Positions 8,915 through 16,983 of a stretch of 64,000 nt of DNA are shown one piece after another. Both the position numbers and the translations under genes were made by a program. Source of the stretch: an uncultured Oscillibacter sp. Its GTDB lineage: Bacteria; Bacillota; Clostridia; Oscillospirales; Oscillospiraceae. Location of the stretch: assembly GCA_900770295.1 (NCBI GenBank), contig CAAGJQ010000083.1:34001-98000 (forward strand). The letters run 5' to 3'. The notes beneath the pieces are model-generated. The model was not told the origin of the DNA. It ran no database searches and saw only the letters and a program-made list of their open reading frames with translations. Every line of letters starts with the position of its first letter. The first letter of the stretch is position 1.

Positions 8915-9938
8915 CGGCGGACGCCTCCTTTCCTTCCGTTTCTTCTGTGCCTGCGGACTGTTCCGCCGGGGCGGGACCGCCCAGCAGAGCCGCCGCTCTG
9001 GCGGCAACCGCGTCATTGTCGTCCGTCAGATCCAGGAACACCTGCTCCAGCGTGGCGGTCCTGGGCCGCAGCTCCAGGATGGGCAGCCGTGCGGCGGCAA
9101 AGGCGAAGAACACGTCCTCCCGCACGTCCCGCTCTGAGGCGACGGACAGGCGCACGGCGTCCGCCGTGCTCTCCAGCACCGTCCAGCCGGTGACGCCGGA
9201 GAGCTTCTCCAGAACGGCCTCCGCGGCCTGCGTCCCGCCGCGGACCAGCAGCTCCAGCGCCCCGGAGTTGGAGAGCTTGGCCTCCAGCTCCGCCGGAGCG
9301 CCGCAGGCCACGGCCTGTCCGCGCCGCAGGATCAGCACCTTGTTACACACCGCCCGGATCTCGGACAGAATGTGGCTGCTGATGAGGATGGTGTGGTCCT
9401 TCCCCAGCTCCCGGATCAGTTCCCGGATCTCCACCACCTGCTTGGGGTCCAGACCCACGGTGGGCTCGTCCAGGATGATGAACTTGGGGAAGCCCAGAAT
9501 GGCCTGGGCCAGCCCCACCCGCTGGCGGTAGCCCTTGGACAGATTGCCGATGACTCGGCCCGCCTGCTCTTCCAGATGGGTCAGCTCCATGGCCTGGCTC
9601 ACCAGGGCCTCCCGGTCGCCTTTCGGCAGCTTCTTCAGCTCCGCGCAGAACCGCAGGTACTCCCCCACGGTCATGTCCGTGTACAGCGGCGGCAGCTCCG
9701 GCAGATACCCCAGGCACGATTTGGCCGCCTCCGGTTCGTTGAGGATGCTGTGTCCTTCGATGAGCACGTCGCCCTCCGTGGCGGCGAGATAGCCGGTCAT
9801 GATGTTCATGGTGGTGGACTTGCCGGCGCCGTTGGGTCCCAGCAGGCCGAAGATCTGGCCGTCCTCCACCGTGAAGCTCAGACGGTCCACCGCGCGGCGG
9901 CCACCGTAGAGCTTCACCAGGTCCTTGACCTCGATCAC
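8898..9938 (-). CDS. ABC transporter ATP-binding protein (GldA-like)
   Basis: The start is GTG at 9938 with AAGGGGG eight bases upstream; an in-frame TTG/ATG region further up lacks a ribosome site. It has Walker A GPNGAGKST, signature LSKGYRQRVG, Walker B FIILDEPTVGLDP and H-loop ISSHILSE. A C-terminal extension of about 120 residues, common in exporters of the CcmA/DrrA class, ends in an Ala/Glu-rich tail. It is the first gene of a transporter operon continuing through permease, GldG and DUF4340. Confidence 0.9.
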   Translation of the reverse strand: MIEVKDLVKLYGGRRAVDRLSFTVEDGQIFGLLGPNGAGKSTTMNIMTGYLAATEGDVLIEGHSILNEPEAAKSCLGYLPELPPLYTDMTVGEYLRFCAELKKLPKGDREALVSQAMELTHLEEQAGRVIGNLSKGYRQRVGLAQAILGFPKFIILDEPTVGLDPKQVVEIRELIRELGKDHTILISSHILSEIRAVCNKVLILRRGQAVACGAPAELEAKLSNSGALELLVRGGTQAAEAVLEKLSGVTGWTVLESTADAVRLSVASERDVREDVFFAFAAARLPILELRPRTATLEQVFLDLTDDNDAVAARAAALLGGPAPAEQSAGTEETEGKEASADESDL

Positions 9939-10247
9939 AGAAAATGCCCCCTTGTCATGGTTATTCAGTATGGAGAGTATAGGAAACAAAACTGAAATTT
10001 ACCTGAAAAGCAGTAACGGACAGAAACAGTAATTTACGTTTTATTCAAAAAAGATTCAAAGATTCTTAAGGTTTATTTTAAAATTTCCGGTTATCATAAA
10101 ACCATCCTCCACAGAGGAGCCCCCTCTTTTTTTCATGTTTTCTCTCTTTCTCTAAACCAAAAACGCGCGCCGCGGGAAGCAGACCGCCGGTGCGCGTTTT
10201 TGGCGTTTTGAACTTGTAAAAAAACCCAGATATCCAGAAACATATTC
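9939..10247. other. Intergenic region between divergent operons
   Basis: AT-rich DNA contains the presumed promoter of the ABC operon; TATACT near 9977 on the minus strand is a weak -10 candidate. A small hairpin with a long T-run lies at 10113-10133 (stem AGAGG/CCTCT), reading +. No gene is seen. The + terminator without an upstream + gene suggests a short untranslated transcript or leftover sequence. Confidence 0.5.
10158..10202. terminator. Bidirectional terminator upstream of the hydrogenase gene
   Basis: An 11-bp perfect stem (10158-10168 with 10192-10202) encloses a GC-rich secondary hairpin, with A-run and T-run flanks. It insulates the hydrogenase promoter. Confidence 0.7.
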
Positions 10248-10276
10248 TTGCAAAAGCAGAACTCCTTTTATATAAT
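10248..10276 (+). promoter_or_regulatory. Sigma-A promoter of the hydrogenase gene
   Basis: TTGCAA-N17-TATAAT. Transcription would start near 10283, about 70 bases before the ATG. Confidence 0.85.
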
Positions 10277-10352
10277 GATAACGCCTGTGTGGTGAAACAT
10301 CAAAATACCCGGGACGGAATGCGACCGCCCGGCAAGTATGGAGGAACATTGT

Positions 10353-11879
10353 ATGAGAGGCGTACATAGCGCGGTGGACGATATCCGCCGCAACGTATTC
10401 ACGGAGGTAGCCCGTCTGGCCTACGAGGGCGGAGACTTGAGCCGCGTGGACCTGATCCCCTACCGGATGATTCGGGGCGAGGTGGCCAAGCACCGCCACG
10501 ACGTCTTTCTGGAGCGTGCCATTGTCCGGGAGCGGGTCCGTCTGGCCCTGGGCATGAACCTGCAGAACGCGGAGGACCAGATGCCCATTTCCGCCAGCAT
10601 CAACGAGGCTGCCACGGACCAGAAGTACTTTGAAAATCCCCTGGTCAACATCATCCCCTTTGCCTGCAACGCCTGCCCGCCCAAGCAGGTCCGCATCACG
10701 GACAGCTGCCAGGGCTGCATTTCCCACCCCTGCATGAATGTGTGTCCCAAGGACGCCATTTACCTGGATAAAGACAAGCACTGCCACATTGATCAGGACA
10801 AGTGCATCAAGTGCGGCAAGTGCTTCAATCAGTGCCCCTACCGGGCTATCTCCAAGATCGAGCGCCCCTGCGCCGCCGCCTGCGGCATGGACGCCATCGG
10901 CTCTGATGAGCTGGGCCGGGCCAAGATCAACTACGACAAGTGCGTCTCCTGCGGCATGTGCCTGGTGAACTGCCCCTTCGCCGCCATCGCCGACAAGAGC
11001 CAGATCTTCCAGATCATCACCGCCATCAAGCGGGATGAGGAGGTCATCGCCTGCGTGGCTCCCGCCTTCGTGGGCCAGTTCGGCAAGGAGGCCACTCCCG
11101 CCAAGCTGAAGGCCGCCATGCGCGTTCTGGGCTTCGCCGATGTGGTGGAGGTCGCCATCGGCGCGGACCTGTGCACCGTGGAGGAGGCCAACGACTTCCT
11201 GGAGGAGGTCCCCGCCAAGCAGCCCTTCATGGGCACCTCCTGCTGTCCCGCCTGGTCCATGATGGCCAAGACGCTGTTCCCCGAGTTCAAGGATTACATC
11301 TCCATGGCCCTGACACCCATGGTCATCACCGCCCGCATGGTGAAGAAGGACCATCCCAACGCCCGCATCGTGTTCATCGGGCCCTGCGCCGCCAAGAAGC
11401 TGGAGGCCAACCGCCGCACCGTCCGCTCCGACGTGGATTTCGTGCTGACATTCGAGGAACTCCAGGGTATGTTCGATGCTAAGGAGATCGACTTCACCAA
11501 GATCGAGGCCGACCCCAACGACAGCATGGACGAGGGCACCGGCATGGGCCGCGGCTTTGCCGTGGGCGGAGGCGTGGCCGCCGCCGTGGTGGAGGCCATC
11601 AAGCACATCGACCCCGACCGGGAGATCAAGATCGAGTACGGCGACGGTCTGCGGGAGTGCCGCAAGATGCTGGCCATGGCCAAGGCCGGCAAGCGGGACG
11701 GCTATCTGCTGGAGGGCATGGCCTGCCCCGGCGGCTGCGTGGCCGGCGCCGGCACCATCCAGCCGGTGAAGCAGAGTGCCGCCAATGTGGAGAAGTTCAA
11801 GAACGCCGCCGGCGAGATGAGCTGCACCACCAGCCCCTTCCTGGACCGTTTGGAAGAGGTCGAGAAGAAGTACGAGTAA
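10353..11879 (+). CDS. [FeFe] hydrogenase, monomeric, group B type
   Basis: The ATG at 10353 is preceded by GGAGGAAC; an ATG 15 bases earlier sits inside that site. The 508-residue enzyme has an N-terminal domain, then ferredoxin-like cysteine clusters (CNACPPK, CQGCISHPC, CIKCGKCFNQC, CVSCGMC). The H-cluster domain has all three signatures: TSCCPAW, GPCAAKKLE and EGMACPGGCVAG. TSCCP and GPC in place of TSCSP and MPC match group B (formerly M3) enzymes rather than the well-studied group A. It reversibly reduces protons with ferredoxin in fermentation. It stands alone, with no maturases or partner subunits adjacent. Confidence 0.9.
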   Translation: MRGVHSAVDDIRRNVFTEVARLAYEGGDLSRVDLIPYRMIRGEVAKHRHDVFLERAIVRERVRLALGMNLQNAEDQMPISASINEAATDQKYFENPLVNIIPFACNACPPKQVRITDSCQGCISHPCMNVCPKDAIYLDKDKHCHIDQDKCIKCGKCFNQCPYRAISKIERPCAAACGMDAIGSDELGRAKINYDKCVSCGMCLVNCPFAAIADKSQIFQIITAIKRDEEVIACVAPAFVGQFGKEATPAKLKAAMRVLGFADVVEVAIGADLCTVEEANDFLEEVPAKQPFMGTSCCPAWSMMAKTLFPEFKDYISMALTPMVITARMVKKDHPNARIVFIGPCAAKKLEANRRTVRSDVDFVLTFEELQGMFDAKEIDFTKIEADPNDSMDEGTGMGRGFAVGGGVAAAVVEAIKHIDPDREIKIEYGDGLRECRKMLAMAKAGKRDGYLLEGMACPGGCVAGAGTIQPVKQSAANVEKFKNAAGEMSCTTSPFLDRLEEVEKKYE

Positions 11880-11895
11880 TTCCCCATAAACAAGG

Positions 11896-11933
11896 ACAGG
11901 CCCCCGGCGTGATGCGCCGGGGGCCTGTTTTTT
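11896..11933 (+). terminator. Hydrogenase terminator
   Basis: A 14-bp perfect GC-rich stem (11896-11909 with 11915-11928), loop TGATG, then six T. Confidence 0.95.
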
Positions 11934-11943
11934 ATGTCAGAAA

Positions 11944-12975
11944 TTACAGTTTGGTGGTCACAAACTGATAAAGACGCTGGAATTCCGCCGGAGAGACGGC
12001 GTAGTCCTTCACGCTGTCCAGCAGCGTGAGGCCCAGCTCTTCTGTTTTCCAGCCCACTCCCTCCAGCGTTTCCATACGGGCACACAGGATCTCGATGGCG
12101 TCCTCCTTGGTGACGGTATATTGATAGGACTGGCCTTCCACATCCGTATAGGCGAAGGTGACCTGATCCAGATTGTCCACCAGCGCCAGAAGGCAGATAG
12201 CCACAGCGTTCATGCTGGGTTCAAATTGGGCAATGACGGCGCGGGGATTGGTCAGCTCCAGCGTCCAGTCATAGGGCCGGCTGGAGGTGTGGAGGCTGTT
12301 GGTGTAGGGACCCAGCTTGCTCTGAATGTCCAGGGCGTTCGCCACCCGGTTCAATGCGGGCATGTCGCCCACATAGGGCGTCCTGGTCTCGTACAGGCGG
12401 GCCGTTTCATGCTGGATGGCCACCCCGTCCTGCCAGACAACACGGCCGCAGAGGCGGACCTCCTCCACACCGTCCAGGGGGACCTCCACGGTCCCGCCGC
12501 CGTCGGGGAACAGGGGGGAAACCAGCACGGACCTTGCTCCAATATTCGCCACACCGCCGGTGATCTCCACTTTCCAGCCCCGATAGGCGGTGGCGGAATA
12601 GGGCGTCGTGACGGACAGGCGCAGGACACCGTTTTCTTCGGTAAATCCGCTGGCGATCAGTTCCCCCTCCTGAGCCGGGGAACCGATGACGAAGATCTTC
12701 AGGGCGAACCCCGCCAGGATCAGCAGCACCGTGCAGACAATGGCGATCACCACCCGCCGTCCGCTCCGCCGCTTCACGGTTTTCAGATAGTCCACTTCCC
12801 TGCTCTGCTCCGCCGCCGCTTCCTCCGGCGCCGCCATGGCGTCCCGGCGGGCCGCGCAGTCCGGACAGGCGGCCAGGTGGGCCTCCACCGCCCGGTTCGT
12901 CTCCTCGGAGGTCAATCCCTCCACATAGGACGGCAGCAGGTCCCGCACCACGCCGCAGGTCAGATCATTTTTCAT
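11944..12975 (-). CDS. Anti-sigma factor: zinc finger (zf-HC2) plus DUF4825
   Basis: The N-terminal anti-sigma zinc finger has C7 and H33-x3-C37-x2-C40 (HLAACPDC). One membrane helix lies near residues 75-95. The extracytoplasmic domain of about 240 residues has a C-terminal part resembling DUF4825, common in Clostridia. The zinc finger should hold the ECF sigma factor encoded just upstream until the outer domain receives a signal. The gene overlaps the sigma gene by 11 bp. Confidence 0.8.
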   Translation of the reverse strand: MKNDLTCGVVRDLLPSYVEGLTSEETNRAVEAHLAACPDCAARRDAMAAPEEAAAEQSREVDYLKTVKRRSGRRVVIAIVCTVLLILAGFALKIFVIGSPAQEGELIASGFTEENGVLRLSVTTPYSATAYRGWKVEITGGVANIGARSVLVSPLFPDGGGTVEVPLDGVEEVRLCGRVVWQDGVAIQHETARLYETRTPYVGDMPALNRVANALDIQSKLGPYTNSLHTSSRPYDWTLELTNPRAVIAQFEPSMNAVAICLLALVDNLDQVTFAYTDVEGQSYQYTVTKEDAIEILCARMETLEGVGWKTEELGLTLLDSVKDYAVSPAEFQRLYQFVTTKL

Positions 12976-13447
12976 CGGACATCCCTCCGTTCCGCAGTTT
13001 TTCCTTGCCCCGGTAAAAGGTCACTCTGGCCCAGGTCTCCGTCTTGCCCATCACATCGCCAATCTCCCGGAAGGAGAGCCCGCCGAAGGCCCGGAGATAC
13101 ACCACTTCCCGCTGGGCCTCGGGCAGGCCGTGGACCTGCCGCAGCAGCTCCAGCTGTCCCGCCTGGGCCAGAAGCCCCTCCTCCGCGGAAGAGACCGCCA
13201 CCTCCGGCAGGTCCCCGTCCGCCGTGGGGGTTTCCCGCCGGGTCCTCCGCAGGTGCTGATACCACAGGTGCCGGGCGATCTGGCACAGCCAGACCGAGAC
13301 CTTGCACCGCCCGTCGAACCGGTCGATGGACCGGACCGCCTGGTAAAAAGTCTCCTGGGTCAGCTCCTCCGCCAGGTCCGGGTCCCGGGTCTGGGAGAGG
13401 AGAAACTTGTAGACGGTTTGGGCGTGCTGCCGGTAGATGTCGTTCAT
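12965..13447 (-). CDS. ECF-type RNA polymerase sigma factor
   Basis: This 160-residue sigma-70 family protein has region 2 (LAEELTQETFYQAVRSID, near residues 25-42) and region 4 (LPEAQREVVYLRAFGG then FREIGDVMGKT). It is paired with the zinc-finger anti-sigma factor downstream. The ATG at 13447 is 18 bases from the only good ribosome site (AAAGGAGGGG). An in-frame ACG nine bases upstream of the ATG is better placed, so the true start is uncertain. No autoregulated promoter could be identified. Confidence 0.9.
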   Translation of the reverse strand: MNDIYRQHAQTVYKFLLSQTRDPDLAEELTQETFYQAVRSIDRFDGRCKVSVWLCQIARHLWYQHLRRTRRETPTADGDLPEVAVSSAEEGLLAQAGQLELLRQVHGLPEAQREVVYLRAFGGLSFREIGDVMGKTETWARVTFYRGKEKLRNGGMSDEK

Positions 13448-13516
13448 ATCGTCCGTGGCGCTCCCCTCCTTTCACCTGTTATGTCCCGCCGGGGCCCCGT
13501 TCGTTACAGCGGAGAG

Positions 13517-13551
13517 AAAAAAATCTGACGGCCGGGACCGTCAGATTTTTG
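13517..13551. terminator. Bidirectional terminator
   Basis: A 9-bp perfect stem (13523-13531 with 13538-13546) has A-run and T-run flanks. It serves the HAD gene on the minus strand and isolates the sigma operon. Confidence 0.85.
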
Positions 13552-13552
13552 T

Positions 13553-14212
13553 TTACTCCAGAGTTTCAGACTCAAACATCTCGTCATAGGAGCGGATATA
13601 GTAATCCGCGATGCGCTGAATCTCCTCCTGATCCGCCTCGGCGGAGGGATCGTAGACGGCGCACACCCGGAACCCGGCGGCCTTGGCGGTCTGGATGGCG
13701 TGAAGAGAGTCCTCGAATACCACGGTGTCCTTCTTGTTTCCCCTCAGCCGCCGCATGGCCCGCTCGTAGATCTCCGGGCTGTCGTTCTTGCCCTCGCCCA
13801 CCTCGCCGCAGGTCATCAGCCCCCGGAAATAGCCGTCGATGCCCGCGTGCTTCAGACCGGCCTCGGCCAGGTCCCGGTCCGTGTTGGTGGCGACGTACAT
13901 CCACACGCCCTCCATTTTTAAAAGGGAGAGAAACTTTTTCAGCCCCGGCTTGGCCTCCGCCTGATGGTTGTAAAAGTCCTTCACTTGGGCTTTGGTCATG
14001 TCCATGACCTCCTCCACCGTCTGGGGGAGATGATAGGTGTCCTTGCAGTACTGGGCGCCCTCCCGGAACGTCATGACCTTCAGCTTGTCGTGGAGACCCG
14101 GCTCCGGCTCGATGCCCTGGGCCCGGAGAGTCCGGGGACCGATCTCGTCCCAGATGGGCATGGAGTCCAGCAACGTGCCGTCCATATCAAAAATCGCGCT
14201 TTGCAGCCGCAT
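13553..14212 (-). CDS. HAD-superfamily phosphatase
   Basis: This 219-residue subfamily IA HAD protein has motif I FDMDGTLLDS (residues 8-17), motif II VATNTD, motif III lysine in GKNDSPEIY, and motif IV VVFEDSLHAI. The alpha-helical cap follows motif I as in beta-phosphoglucomutase and phosphoglycolate phosphatase relatives. The substrate is likely a small phospho-sugar or nucleotide but cannot be told. It is divergent from thpR with overlapping promoters. Confidence 0.85.
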   Translation of the reverse strand: MRLQSAIFDMDGTLLDSMPIWDEIGPRTLRAQGIEPEPGLHDKLKVMTFREGAQYCKDTYHLPQTVEEVMDMTKAQVKDFYNHQAEAKPGLKKFLSLLKMEGVWMYVATNTDRDLAEAGLKHAGIDGYFRGLMTCGEVGEGKNDSPEIYERAMRRLRGNKKDTVVFEDSLHAIQTAKAAGFRVCAVYDPSAEADQEEIQRIADYYIRSYDEMFESETLE

Positions 14213-14239
14213 GGCAAAAACCTCTCTTGTGAATATTGT

Positions 14240-14268
14240 TTGAAAGGATTATACCACTGTGCTAGGAT
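14240..14268 (+). promoter_or_regulatory. Promoter of thpR
   Basis: TTGAAA-N17-TAGGAT on the + strand, overlapping the divergent HAD promoter. Confidence 0.6.
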
Positions 14269-14277
14269 AAAATACAA
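14248..14277 (-). promoter_or_regulatory. Promoter of the HAD phosphatase gene
   Basis: TTGTAT-N18-TATAAT on the minus strand. The two -10/-35 sets interlock, so the two polymerases compete for the same DNA. Confidence 0.65.
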
Positions 14278-14303
14278 CAAAAGTCTGCTCAGGAGGACCC
14301 GCT

Positions 14304-14801
14304 ATGCGTCTGTTTGTGGCCATTCGATTCTCCCCGGTGGTGAAAGCCGCCCTGCTGGAGGCTGTCGCCGCCCTGAAGCGGCAGGGCACCGGCACCTTCA
14401 CCCGGCCGGAAAACCTGCATCTGACCCTGGCCTTCATCGGGGAGACAGAGGACCTTCCGGGGGCGAAGGCGGCCCTGGACGCGGCGTGCGCCGGCGGTCC
14501 CGTGTCCCTGACCGTGGGCGGTCTGGGCCATTTCGACGACCTGTGGTGGACCGGCGTCCGGGAGAATCCAAAGCTGGAGCGGCTGGCCCTGGCGGTCCAG
14601 AGCGCCTTGCGGGAGCAGGGCTTCTCCATCGAAAAGCGGGCCTGGAAGCCCCACGTGACTCTGGTGCGCCGGTGGCGGGGGCCCCGGCCCGGCGTGACAG
14701 TCCGGGAGACCTCCATGCGGGCGGAGCGAGTGTCCCTGATGAAGTCCGAGCGCGTGAACGGAAAGCTGACATACACGGAAGTTTACAGCGTCCGGCTGTG
14801 A
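14304..14801 (+). CDS. thpR: RNA 2',3'-cyclic phosphodiesterase (2'-5' RNA ligase family)
   Basis: This 165-residue member of the 2H phosphoesterase superfamily has the two HxTx motifs, HLTL near residue 39 and HVTL near residue 117, that form the active site. It begins MRLFVAIRFS as usual for ThpR/LigT. The family opens 2',3'-cyclic phosphates on RNA and can join tRNA halves in vitro; its cellular role is unclear. The ATG follows AGGAGG. It is monocistronic. Confidence 0.9.
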   Translation: MRLFVAIRFSPVVKAALLEAVAALKRQGTGTFTRPENLHLTLAFIGETEDLPGAKAALDAACAGGPVSLTVGGLGHFDDLWWTGVRENPKLERLALAVQSALREQGFSIEKRAWKPHVTLVRRWRGPRPGVTVRETSMRAERVSLMKSERVNGKLTYTEVYSVRL

Positions 14802-14814
14802 AGGAAATAAGGAA

Positions 14815-15038
14815 GGGCCGTAAGCGGATATTCCGCTTACGGCCCTCAGACTATCGATAAACCCGAAAATCCAGCGCAACGGGAAGGAAGATAGTTACGA
14901 AAGAAACCCAGGAAGGGTGTCTTTCGTTTTTAATCATAAGTTTTTTGAACTTTTTAAGTTCAGAAAACTTGCATCAGCTTGGCGAAAAGACTTTTTCGAC
15001 AAGCTGATGGCCGTAAGCGGATATTCCGCTTACGGCCC
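14815..15038. repeat. Palindrome cluster bounded by two copies of the same hairpin
   Basis: A 13-bp stem with a TAT loop, GGCCGTAAGCGGA / TCCGCTTACGGCC, occurs at 14816-14844 and again at 15009-15037. Between the copies lie a hairpin at about 14851-14895, a terminator-like hairpin at about 14896-14930 (ACGAAAGA/TCTTTCGT, then T-run), a 15-bp hairpin at about 14939-14971, and a compound hairpin at 14972-15009. No gene is present. It separates convergent thpR and the dehydrogenase gene and must stop both transcripts, but the duplicated identical ends suggest a palindromic mobile unit. Confidence 0.75.
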
Positions 15039-15060
15039 TTGATGGTTTATAGAGTCCTCG

Positions 15061-15993
15061 TCACTCCGGCATGGTCCACTCTTTCACGCCGTCGAAGTAG
15101 GGGCTCTGCTTGCGGCGGCGGAAGTCGTCGCCGTCCTTCTTCGACCAGTCGTACAGGCCCTGTCCCGCCGCCTGTCCGGTCTTGCCGCTGGCAAGGCCCT
15201 CCTTCACCAGGGATTGGATCTCCTTGGTGTCGCACAGGTCGGGATAGACGTTGCCGGCGATGGTGCTCTCCAGATCATAGCCCACGGCGTCGAAATACTC
15301 CAGCAGGCCGATGGAGGCGTACCGCATGCCCATGGCGTACTTCACCGCCTTGTCGATGTCGGCGGCGGTGGTGATCCCCTGTTCGATGAGGTAGATGGAC
15401 TCCCGGAACAGCGCCTGGGCGAAGCGGTTCACCAAAAAGCCCGGCACGCTGCGGTTCAGCACCACCACCTGCCGGTGGAGCTGTTCCAACAGAGCCAAGG
15501 TCCGGGAGACGGTCTCGTCGGCGGTCTTTTCGTGGCGGACCACCTCCACCAGGGGCAGCATGTGCACCGGCTGGAAGGGATGGGCGATCAGCAGGTTCTC
15601 CGGGCGGCCGGTGAGTTTCGCCAGGACCTCCGCGTCAATGGAGGAGGTGCAGGAGGCGATGACGGCGTCAGAAGATGCGTACTGCTCAATGGCCCGGTAC
15701 ACCGCCTGTTTCTGCTCCGTGCCCTCGGCCACGGCCTCGAACACGAAGGTGCAGCCCGCCAGGGCGGCGGGGTCGTTGGTGATGGTGAGCAGCTTCAGGG
15801 CCGCCGCTTTGTTGTTCTCTGAGGCGAGGCCCTCGGCGATCAGGTCGTCCCAGTTCTGTTCAATGGCTTTCCGGCAGCGTTCCAGGCCCCGCTCGGAGTG
15901 GCCGATGACCACACAGGGCAGACCGTGGCCGATGATGAGGGTGGCCTCGCAGGAGCCAATGGTGCCGGAGCCGTAGACAGCAATCGTTTCCAT
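15061..15993 (-). CDS. 3-hydroxyacyl-CoA dehydrogenase (3-hydroxybutyryl-CoA type)
   Basis: At 310 residues it has a Rossmann NAD site (VYGSGTIGS at 5-13), the helix-turn with CTSSID, and the active-site stretch AHPFQPVHMLPLVEVV containing the catalytic His. The C-terminal domain carries PGFLVNR. It oxidises or reduces the 3-hydroxy group of a short acyl-CoA. It could work in butyrate formation or with the adjacent SDR on a hydroxy acid. It lies 12 bp downstream of the SDR, so the two form an operon. Confidence 0.85.
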   Translation of the reverse strand: METIAVYGSGTIGSCEATLIIGHGLPCVVIGHSERGLERCRKAIEQNWDDLIAEGLASENNKAAALKLLTITNDPAALAGCTFVFEAVAEGTEQKQAVYRAIEQYASSDAVIASCTSSIDAEVLAKLTGRPENLLIAHPFQPVHMLPLVEVVRHEKTADETVSRTLALLEQLHRQVVVLNRSVPGFLVNRFAQALFRESIYLIEQGITTAADIDKAVKYAMGMRYASIGLLEYFDAVGYDLESTIAGNVYPDLCDTKEIQSLVKEGLASGKTGQAAGQGLYDWSKKDGDDFRRRKQSPYFDGVKEWTMPE

Positions 15994-16005
15994 GGTCCGT
16001 CTCCG

Positions 16006-16773
16006 TCACATCATGGCCCAGCCGTGGGTCAGGCGCAGGGACTGGCCCGTCAGGGCGCCCTGATCCTTGGAGAGGAACACCAGCGTGTTGGCCACGTCCT
16101 CCACAGTGGTGAACTGGCCGTCCACAGTGTCCCGCAGCATGATGTTCTTCACCACTTCCTCCTCGGTGATGCCCAGGTCCCGGGCCTGCTCGGGGATCTG
16201 TTTTTCCACCAGGGGGGTCTTGATGAAGCTGGGGCAGATGGTGTAGGTATAGATGCCGTAATCGGCGCCCTCCCGGGCCACGGCCTTGGCCAGGCCCGCC
16301 ACGCCGTGCTTGGCGAAGTTGTAGGGTTCCTTCAGCTTGGAGCCTACGAAGGACTGGACGGAGCCGGTGAACACGATGCGGCCGCCCTTGCCGCTGGCCT
16401 TCATGCGGCGGAAGGCCGCCCGGGCCACCAGGAACGCGCCGTCGGCGTGAATGGCCATCATCTTCTTCCAGTCCTCAAAGGGGTACTCGTCGAAGGGATG
16501 GACGATCTGGACGCCGGCGTTGGACATGACCAGATCGCAGGAGCCGTAGACTTCCACCATCTTGTCGAAGCCGGCCTCCACCTCTTCCTCGCTGGACACA
16601 TCCATATGGACCGCGATGGCGGACAGGCCCTCGCCGGTCAGTTCCTTGACCAGGGCCTCGGCAGCAGCCATATTCACGTCGGCTACCACCACGCCGTAGC
16701 CCTCTTTTGCCATGCGCTGGGCGCAGGCCTTGCCGATGCCGGAAGCGGCGCCGGTGATCAGTGCGGATTTCAT
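16006..16773 (-). CDS. Short-chain dehydrogenase (3-hydroxybutyrate dehydrogenase-like)
   Basis: The frame opens 29 codons earlier, but GGAGGAAG before the ATG at 16773 and the standard SDR start MKSALITGAASGIGKA fix this start, giving 255 residues. It has the TGxxxGIG cofactor motif, NAG strand (SNAGVQ), catalytic Ser in FTGSVQS and YNFAK as the YxxxK. The overall pattern, including the C-terminal Gln-Ser-Leu-Arg-Leu-Thr-His-Gly-Trp, recalls 3-hydroxybutyrate dehydrogenases. It is co-transcribed with the 3-hydroxyacyl-CoA dehydrogenase. Confidence 0.8.
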   Translation of the reverse strand: MKSALITGAASGIGKACAQRMAKEGYGVVVADVNMAAAEALVKELTGEGLSAIAVHMDVSSEEEVEAGFDKMVEVYGSCDLVMSNAGVQIVHPFDEYPFEDWKKMMAIHADGAFLVARAAFRRMKASGKGGRIVFTGSVQSFVGSKLKEPYNFAKHGVAGLAKAVAREGADYGIYTYTICPSFIKTPLVEKQIPEQARDLGITEEEVVKNIMLRDTVDGQFTTVEDVANTLVFLSKDQGALTGQSLRLTHGWAMM

Positions 16774-16843
16774 AAAAACTTCCTCCTTTAAAACTTCCGG
16801 GGGGCTGCGGCCCCACCGGGAAAGCCGGTGTTTTCCGGGAAAA

Positions 16844-16873
16844 ATTATAGCATTTTCCACCCCCGGACCGCAA
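16844..16873 (-). promoter_or_regulatory. Promoter of the SDR-dehydrogenase operon
   Basis: TTGCGG-N18-TATAAT on the minus strand. The transcribed leader has a GC-rich hairpin near 16815-16840. The adjacent LysR protein is the obvious candidate regulator. Confidence 0.55.
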
Positions 16874-16983
16874 TGCGGACAAGCGCTGATTCTGGGGGCG
16901 GATGTTTGTATAGAATATCTGAAACTATAATAAAAATATATGATTAATATTGAAAATATTTATAAAAAGCCGAAAACAGAACT

